Assembly (NCBI GenBank): GCA_015654825.1
Contig: JAATGE010000478.1
Location: 1-7,081, forward strand
Origin: Rhodospirillales bacterium
GTDB taxonomy: Bacteria; Pseudomonadota; Alphaproteobacteria; Acetobacterales; Acetobacteraceae
DNA length: 7,081 nt
Reading direction: 5' to 3'
Part shown: piece after piece, positions 5,674 to 7,081 of the stretch
Numbering within the stretch: the first letter of the stretch is position 1
Layout of the letters: each line of letters begins with the position of its first letter
Position numbers and translations under genes: made by a program
The notes under the pieces: generated by a model
What the model was told of the DNA's origin: nothing
What the model saw: only the letters and a program-made list of their open reading frames with translations
Databases searched by the model: none

Positions 5674-7081
5674 CGGTGGCCTCCAGTGCAAGACGCATCA
5701 GCACGTCCGCGGCGATGGCGCCCTGGCCGACGCCGCGGACCATCAGCGGGTTGACGTCCAGTTCAAGCAGATCGTGCGCGTGTGCCATGGCAAAATCCTG
5801 AATGGCGAGAACGGCGTCGATGGCGGCGGCGATGTCCCCGGGCGGGCCGCCGCGATAGCCGTGCAGCAGGCGCGCAACCCGTAACGTTGCCAAAGCCCGG
5901 GCCACTTCGGCAGGTGTCGCGGGTAGCAGCAGGGTCGCGGTATCGCCGACGAGTTCGGCCAGCACGCCCCCGGATCCAAGCATCAGATACAGACCGAGTG
6001 CCGGGTCGCGCGCGACGCCGACGATCAGTTCGGCGATCGTTCCGCTGACCATGCGCTCGACCAGAACCCGGCCGGCGAGCGGCAGCAATTGTTCGGCCGC
6101 GGCGCGCGCTTCCGCCGCGGTGCCGATATGAAGTCGGACGGCACCGCGCTCGGTCTTGTGCGCGATGGTGGAACCTACGGCCTTTATCGCCACCGGGAAA
6201 CCGATCGTGAGCGCTGCTTCGGCCGCCGCATCGACGCTGCTTGCGACACCGCCGTGCGGCACGTTGACGCCGAAGGAGGCAAGATGGCGCTTGCCATCCC
6301 ATTCCGAGAGCGTAGCGGTGCGCCCGGACAGCGGTCCGGCGGGCGACAATGCGGTGGGTGCAGTGTCGGAGAAGCCGCCCACATCCGCCGCGGCCGCGAT
6401 GGCGTGCAGGGCTTCCACCATGCCGAACAGCGGCACGATGCCGCGTTCGGTCATCGCGCGGGCATTGGCCTCCGGCAGCGCTTCCGGAAGCGTGGCCAGG
6501 ATCGCGGCGCGGCGGCCGGTGGCGTCCGCGGCATCCGCCAGGGCCTCCGCGGCGATATCCCAGTCGGCGGTTTCGCATTTGTCCGGTCTGGGAAAATCAA
6601 GGATCAGCATATTAAGATCGGCACCGGCACGCATCATGGCGGCAAAAGTGGCGGCCAATGCGGGGCGGTTACGCCAGCCAAACGTGTGGTAGTCGAGCGG
6701 GTTCGCGACGCTGACCAGTTCCGGCAGGGTGGCGGCGATATCGGCGGATGCGGCCGGCGATAGCGGAACGAATTGCAGGCCGGCGGCCGACGCGGCATCG
6801 GCGATCAGTGCGGCCTCGCCGCCGGAACAACTGAGGCTGGCGATTGTGCGGCCCGGCAGCTTGCCCTGTACGTGCAACAGCTTCAGCGCTTCGAGCAGCG
6901 TCGGGATGGTGTCGACGCGCGCGATGCCGATGCGGCGAAAAAACGCATCGACCACCGCGTCCGCGCTGCCGAGCGACGCGGTGTGGCTAAGCGCCATTCG
7001 TGCGCCAGCCTCCGATCTTCCGGTTTTCAGCGCCACGATCGGTACGCCCTGGGCGCGGGCACGGGCGGCGGCGGCGGCGAG
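5666..7081 (-). CDS. NDP-forming acyl-CoA ligase (acetate--CoA ligase family), N-terminus missing
   Basis: The 3' 471 codons are present; the frame is open to the right edge, so the N-terminal CoA-binding domain (roughly 230 residues by family length) lies outside. In the visible part, GVPIVALKTGRSEAGARMALSHTASL (fragment residues 12 onward) leads to H33, the probable phosphohistidine of the SHTG-type motif. SCSGGEA (84-90) and NPLDYHTF (127-134) belong to the succinyl-CoA-ligase-like middle domains. From about residue 258 an ATP-grasp domain follows, with VAIKAV, AHKTERGAV (about 307-315), GSGGVLAEL (369-377) and ELDVNPL (440-446). Such enzymes make acyl-CoA with ADP (or GDP) and phosphate as co-products, or run in reverse. 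The 8-nt overlap with the CaiD-like gene suggests it activates the acid that the crotonase then acts on. A GTG at 7036 is internal, not the start. Confidence 0.88.
   Translation of the reverse strand, partial: LAAAAARARAQGVPIVALKTGRSEAGARMALSHTASLGSADAVVDAFFRRIGIARVDTIPTLLEALKLLHVQGKLPGRTIASLSCSGGEAALIADAASAAGLQFVPLSPAASADIAATLPELVSVANPLDYHTFGWRNRPALAATFAAMMRAGADLNMLILDFPRPDKCETADWDIAAEALADAADATGRRAAILATLPEALPEANARAMTERGIVPLFGMVEALHAIAAAADVGGFSDTAPTALSPAGPLSGRTATLSEWDGKRHLASFGVNVPHGGVASSVDAAAEAALTIGFPVAIKAVGSTIAHKTERGAVRLHIGTAAEARAAAEQLLPLAGRVLVERMVSGTIAELIVGVARDPALGLYLMLGSGGVLAELVGDTATLLLPATPAEVARALATLRVARLLHGYRGGPPGDIAAAIDAVLAIQDFAMAHAHDLLELDVNPLMVRGVGQGAIAADVLMRLALEATDD
5680..5684 (-). promoter_or_regulatory. 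Ribosome binding site of the CaiD-like gene
   Basis: GGAGG on the - strand lies six bases before the ATG at 5673 and inside the last codons of the ligase gene. It decides the start in favour of this ATG against the in-frame TTG at 5691, which lies upstream of the site. Confidence 0.75.

Noticed and set aside
5674..5691. TTG start giving a 267-aa CaiD-like protein
   Set aside because: The clear GGAGG lies downstream of this codon and serves the ATG at 5673, which also gives the usual 261-aa length.

Overview
The window is GC-rich, tightly packed chromosomal DNA from a Gram-negative bacterium. I infer an alphaproteobacterium, most likely Acetobacteraceae. The grounds are the thrB-rnhA order, the argD-argF operon, and an AT-rich/GC-rich intergenic repeat of a kind I remember from that family. 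No search was run, so the taxonomy is an inference.

Layout: on the + strand the window opens with the last codons of thrB (homoserine kinase), overlapped by rnhA (ribonuclease HI, ends at 552). The rest is coded on the - strand. A gene-free stretch (553-814) separates the convergent units. It holds a striking 90-bp AT-rich nested palindrome and a GC-rich hairpin directly after the last - strand stop codon.

Read in the - strand direction of transcription, two units follow each other. The first (7081 to 4888) is the C-terminal two thirds of an NDP-forming acyl-CoA ligase followed, with an 8-nt overlap, by a CaiD-type crotonase. Together they look like an activation-plus-hydration module for a carnitine/crotonobetaine-like or other unsaturated acid. 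A 124-bp gap follows, with a GC-rich hairpin and a candidate promoter. The second unit (4763 to 815) is argD (acetylornithine aminotransferase), argF (ornithine carbamoyltransferase; ATGA overlap) and, 17 nt later, a 599-aa FkbH-like HAD-IIIC protein with an unassigned C-terminal half.

ArgD and ArgF catalyse successive late steps around ornithine in arginine synthesis (with deacetylation of acetylornithine in between). The FkbH-like gene has no obvious role in that pathway and is the least expected member of the layout. The most unusual DNA is the nested palindrome at 626-715. No phage, insertion sequence, CRISPR array, tRNA or rRNA was seen, and most of the window is ordinary core metabolism.
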